64,000 bases of DNA from an uncultured Oscillospiraceae bacterium. GTDB taxonomy: Bacteria > Bacillota > Clostridia > Oscillospirales > Oscillospiraceae. This document shows positions 61,847 to 64,000 of the stretch, in pieces. The notes beneath the pieces are model-generated. The model did not search any database. It was not told where the DNA came from and saw nothing but the letters and a program-made list of their open reading frames with translations. The position numbers and the translations under genes were made by a program. The stretch lies in assembly GCA_910578505.1 (NCBI GenBank), contig CAJTPV010000004.1, positions 62,001 to 126,000 of the forward strand. The letters are read 5' to 3'. Each line of letters opens with the position of its first letter. The stretch's first letter is position 1.

Positions 61847-62671
61847 TTGACAGAGAACACAACCCCTGCTGTTTACACCAACGCACGCATCAAATCCTAC
61901 CCCGGCAAAGCCGTTGTTCAAGTTGCCAGCAAGCCAATTTTCCAATACATCCCCGGCCTCAGCCAGCCGCGCGGCTACGATGTCTCGCCTCCTGGAATGG
62001 CGGAGGACCCGGACAGAGCCAAAGAAGAAAGCCAACGGAGAGCGGCGGCGCGGGTAAGGGATATTGCCCTCTGCAACCAGTTCGAGTATTTTTTCACCTG
62101 GACGCTGGACGGCACATTGATAGACCGCTATGACCCGGAAACTATTTATCCCAAGGTCCGTAATTTCCTCAACAACGCCGTCAAGCGCAAGGGCTTCGCC
62201 TATGTGTTGGTTCCCGAATACCACACCTTAAAGGAAGGCGAGGATATTCGTGCCATCCACATGCACGGCCTTTGTATTCTGGGAGAGGTGCCAATTACCC
62301 GAGCACGCAGCAAAGCGGGTAAACCCCTCTCCGACAGGAGCGGCAGGCCCATTTACAACATGACCTCCTGGACGTGGGGATACTCCAACTGCGTGCCTCT
62401 GGACGAGAATTATGAACGCGCTGTCAACTATGTCGTGAAGTATGTCACCAAAACCGAGGAAAAAATCTTCGGCAAATGGTATTTATCCAGCCGGAATTTG
62501 GCCAAGCATCCGGAGATAATCCCACTGGACCCGATACGCTATGACGAATTTCGAGACCCTGAAAAATTGAAAACTAACGTCCAATATGAAGCCAAAATCT
62601 ACGAGAGCTTCGATGACGGACTTTGTATCATAACGGAAGAATTTCCGCCTCTGCAACCAGAGGAAACATAA
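61847..62671 (+). CDS. HUH rolling-circle replication initiator
   Basis: The product is 274 residues from TTG 61847 (AGGAAAGGGGG upstream). Motif 1 is FEYFFTWTLD, motif 2 with the metal-binding pair is IHMHGLCILGEVP and motif 3 with Tyr is ERAVNYVVKYVTKTEEK. This is the Microviridae-type/plasmid Rep pattern in which Tyr nicks DNA and stays covalently attached. On conjugative elements such Reps allow autonomous replication of the excised circle. It sits 30 bases before the translocase gene. Confidence 0.85.
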   Translation: MTENTTPAVYTNARIKSYPGKAVVQVASKPIFQYIPGLSQPRGYDVSPPGMAEDPDRAKEESQRRAAARVRDIALCNQFEYFFTWTLDGTLIDRYDPETIYPKVRNFLNNAVKRKGFAYVLVPEYHTLKEGEDIRAIHMHGLCILGEVPITRARSKAGKPLSDRSGRPIYNMTSWTWGYSNCVPLDENYERAVNYVVKYVTKTEEKIFGKWYLSSRNLAKHPEIIPLDPIRYDEFRDPEKLKTNVQYEAKIYESFDDGLCIITEEFPPLQPEET

Positions 62672-62700
62672 ATTATTACAGGAAATGGAGTGATTTGCTT

Positions 62701-64000
62701 ATGTACAGCAATTTTGATAAACGCCAGGAATTGGCACGGCAGACCCAGACGGTTCAGACCTTCCGGCGCATACGGCGAGGCATCGGCGCAGTCCGCAACA
62801 GCCGGGCAAAGCTGATAATTCTGGCAAGTCTCTGGATTATGGCGGGCATTATCTGGCTGACCCGGCATCCCATGATGGGTTATGGTCCGGATACGCCGCT
62901 TGCTCCGGTGCTGGACGCTCTGACGGTGATTGTGCTGCTGCTCCTGACAGCGGCCCTCTCCCTGGCCCTCCTATGGGCCTGGGGAGGGCCCTGGCAGGCC
63001 GGACAGGTGCAGGACAATCTGCTCCGTATTGGGCTGGTCAACGCCGTCGGAGAGCCGCCCACGCTGCTGTCCGTCACCGTAAATCCCGGCAATCCAAAAG
63101 TCAGAGATTACACCTTCTACACCTGCGGCATCCCGGTTTCTGCATGGCTGGACTGCGCCGATAAAATCCAATCCGCATTGAATGGCTCTATTGCTGACAT
63201 CAGCTATGGAGAGGACAATCAAACTGTTACACTGTCTCTCGCCCCGCCTGCGGCAAAGTGGCCTGAGCGTATCGTGTGGTATGACCGCAATGTCTCTCTG
63301 GAGAACTTTGTCCTGACGCTGGGAGAAAGTCAGCTCGGTCCTGTGACCGTGGACCTGAGAACCAATGCCCATATTCTCCTGGGCGGCGTAACAGGTTCAG
63401 GCAAGACAGTACTGCTCAAGGTGCTGCTCCGGCAGGCCATTGATAAGGGAGCAAGGGTGTATATCGCTGACTTCAAAGGCGGCGTGGACTTCAAATCGTG
63501 GTTCCGGGAGAACTGCTGCATGAGCTATGATATGGACACAACGCTGAAAACTCTGGCTGAATGGGAGAATGAGCTGGACCGCCGCAAGACGCTTTTGCGG
63601 GATTCCAACTGCTCCAACATTGACGAGTACAACGCCATGTTTACCGAAACAAAGCTACACCGCTGGGCGTTTGCTTGTGACGAGATCGCCATGATGCTGG
63701 ACAAGACCGGGCAGAGCAAGGAGCAGAAGGAGAAGATCGACAAGGCCAGCGCGGTCCTCTCCCTCCTGGCCTGTCAGGGGCGCAGCTTCGGCCTCCACCT
63801 TATTTTGGCAACCCAGAGGCCGGACGCGAACGTCATGCCCGCCCAGGTGCGCTCCAACATCGACTACCGTGTGTGCGGCAGGGCGGACAGTATCCTCTCG
63901 TCCATCATCATTGACAGCACCGCCGCCGCCGAACTCATCCCCAAGAACGCCAAGGGCCTGTTTATGCTCAATGACAGCAGCGGCAGGGATACCAGCGCAA
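62701..64000 (+). CDS. FtsK/SpoIIIE-type conjugative translocase (partial)
   Basis: The first 433 codons are present. Two N-terminal membrane helices (LIILASLWIMAGIIWL, LTVIVLLLLTAALSLALLWAW) are followed by the FtsK motor: Walker A LLGGVTGSGKTVLLKVL (residues about 228-235), DFKGGVDFKSWF, Walker B WAFACDEIAMML and LACQGRSFGLHLILATQRPDANVM. The sequence matches Tn916 Orf21/TcpA coupling proteins that pass DNA to the mating pore. The C-terminus lies beyond the window. Confidence 0.92.
   Translation, partial: MYSNFDKRQELARQTQTVQTFRRIRRGIGAVRNSRAKLIILASLWIMAGIIWLTRHPMMGYGPDTPLAPVLDALTVIVLLLLTAALSLALLWAWGGPWQAGQVQDNLLRIGLVNAVGEPPTLLSVTVNPGNPKVRDYTFYTCGIPVSAWLDCADKIQSALNGSIADISYGEDNQTVTLSLAPPAAKWPERIVWYDRNVSLENFVLTLGESQLGPVTVDLRTNAHILLGGVTGSGKTVLLKVLLRQAIDKGARVYIADFKGGVDFKSWFRENCCMSYDMDTTLKTLAEWENELDRRKTLLRDSNCSNIDEYNAMFTETKLHRWAFACDEIAMMLDKTGQSKEQKEKIDKASAVLSLLACQGRSFGLHLILATQRPDANVMPAQVRSNIDYRVCGRADSILSSIIIDSTAAAELIPKNAKGLFMLNDSSGRDTSA

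Larger units (their letters stand above)
58562..64000. mobile_element. Terminus of an integrative conjugative element (extends beyond window)
   Basis: The left limit is the displaced tRNA 3' end. The cargo is a Cro-like regulator, an SLH/NlpC-like protein, a SprT-like protein, an origin-like hairpin region, a small ssDNA-binding-like protein, an HUH Rep and an FtsK/TcpA-type translocase, the typical gene set of clostridial Tn916-like elements. Neither the integrase nor the relaxase is in view. Positions 58585-58811 contain (TAA)GGGAAAAA-type direct repeats (about 58700-58730) and no clear gene. Confidence 0.75.

Overview
The window is a GC-rich chromosomal segment from a Gram-positive, anaerobic, endospore-related member of the Clostridia. 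The Oscillospiraceae/Flavonifractor-Lawsonibacter type is my best guess and is an inference. Supporting signs are T-box and CIRCE regulation, a sodium-pumping decarboxylase, an orphan spoVAC, PrsA-type lipoproteins, a CsaB/MurJ envelope cluster and an SLH-domain protein. Most genes start after good Shine-Dalgarno sequences, and GTG or TTG starts are frequent. Accessory patches (about 7.1-7.7, 20.6-23.4, 30.4-31.5, 35.6-36.0 and 58.6-64 kb) look more AT-rich than the core, judged by eye.

Layout of the left half: prfC (partial); a cobalamin-riboswitch-controlled DUF4430/ECF-S uptake pair; rbfA-nrnA; a four-gene Na+-translocating decarboxylase operon; an antitoxin with a broken Doc toxin; an alanine-type T-box followed by a lipoprotein, a membrane alpha/beta-hydrolase and then alaS; small proteins (coiled coil, cupin, HIT); a PadR/HAAS envelope-signalling operon with a tandem duplication; mfd; an accessory cluster of VanZ, three GNATs, a GNAT relic, a KilA-N stub and a zeta-like kinase, punctuated by a short repeat; a prsA-truB-ribF-dagK run; and CIRCE-groES-groEL.

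Layout of the right half: a Panacea-type toxin-antitoxin pair; a CbxX/SpoVK-like AAA ATPase; a recombination scar in which a truncated integrase meets the sortase-signal tail of a surface protein; a GH13 enzyme; an antitoxin with a broken PIN toxin; spoVAC; a YhaM-like nuclease; a complete peptide/nickel-type ABC transporter; ruvX-DUF5693-csaB-murJ (cell-wall polymer and lipid flipping); uvrC; an Rpn-family nuclease; HPr; flotillin; and a GntR-ABC operon with three paralogous permeases.

From about 58.56 kb to the window end lies one terminus of an integrative conjugative element. The boundary is a displaced tRNA 3' end (T-loop through CCA) followed by its own terminator on the minus strand. 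The element carries a Cro-like regulator, an SLH/NlpC-like surface protein, a SprT-like protein, a hairpin-rich origin-like region, a small possible ssDNA-binding protein, an HUH rolling-circle Rep and the start of an FtsK/TcpA-type translocase. No intact integrase, complete tRNA, rRNA or CRISPR array was found.

The most interesting themes are three. Two independent toxin-antitoxin loci have an intact antitoxin, while the toxin has been reduced to its N- and C-terminal ends. A T-box is separated from alaS by two unrelated genes. The right-hand element has a sharply defined tRNA att boundary.
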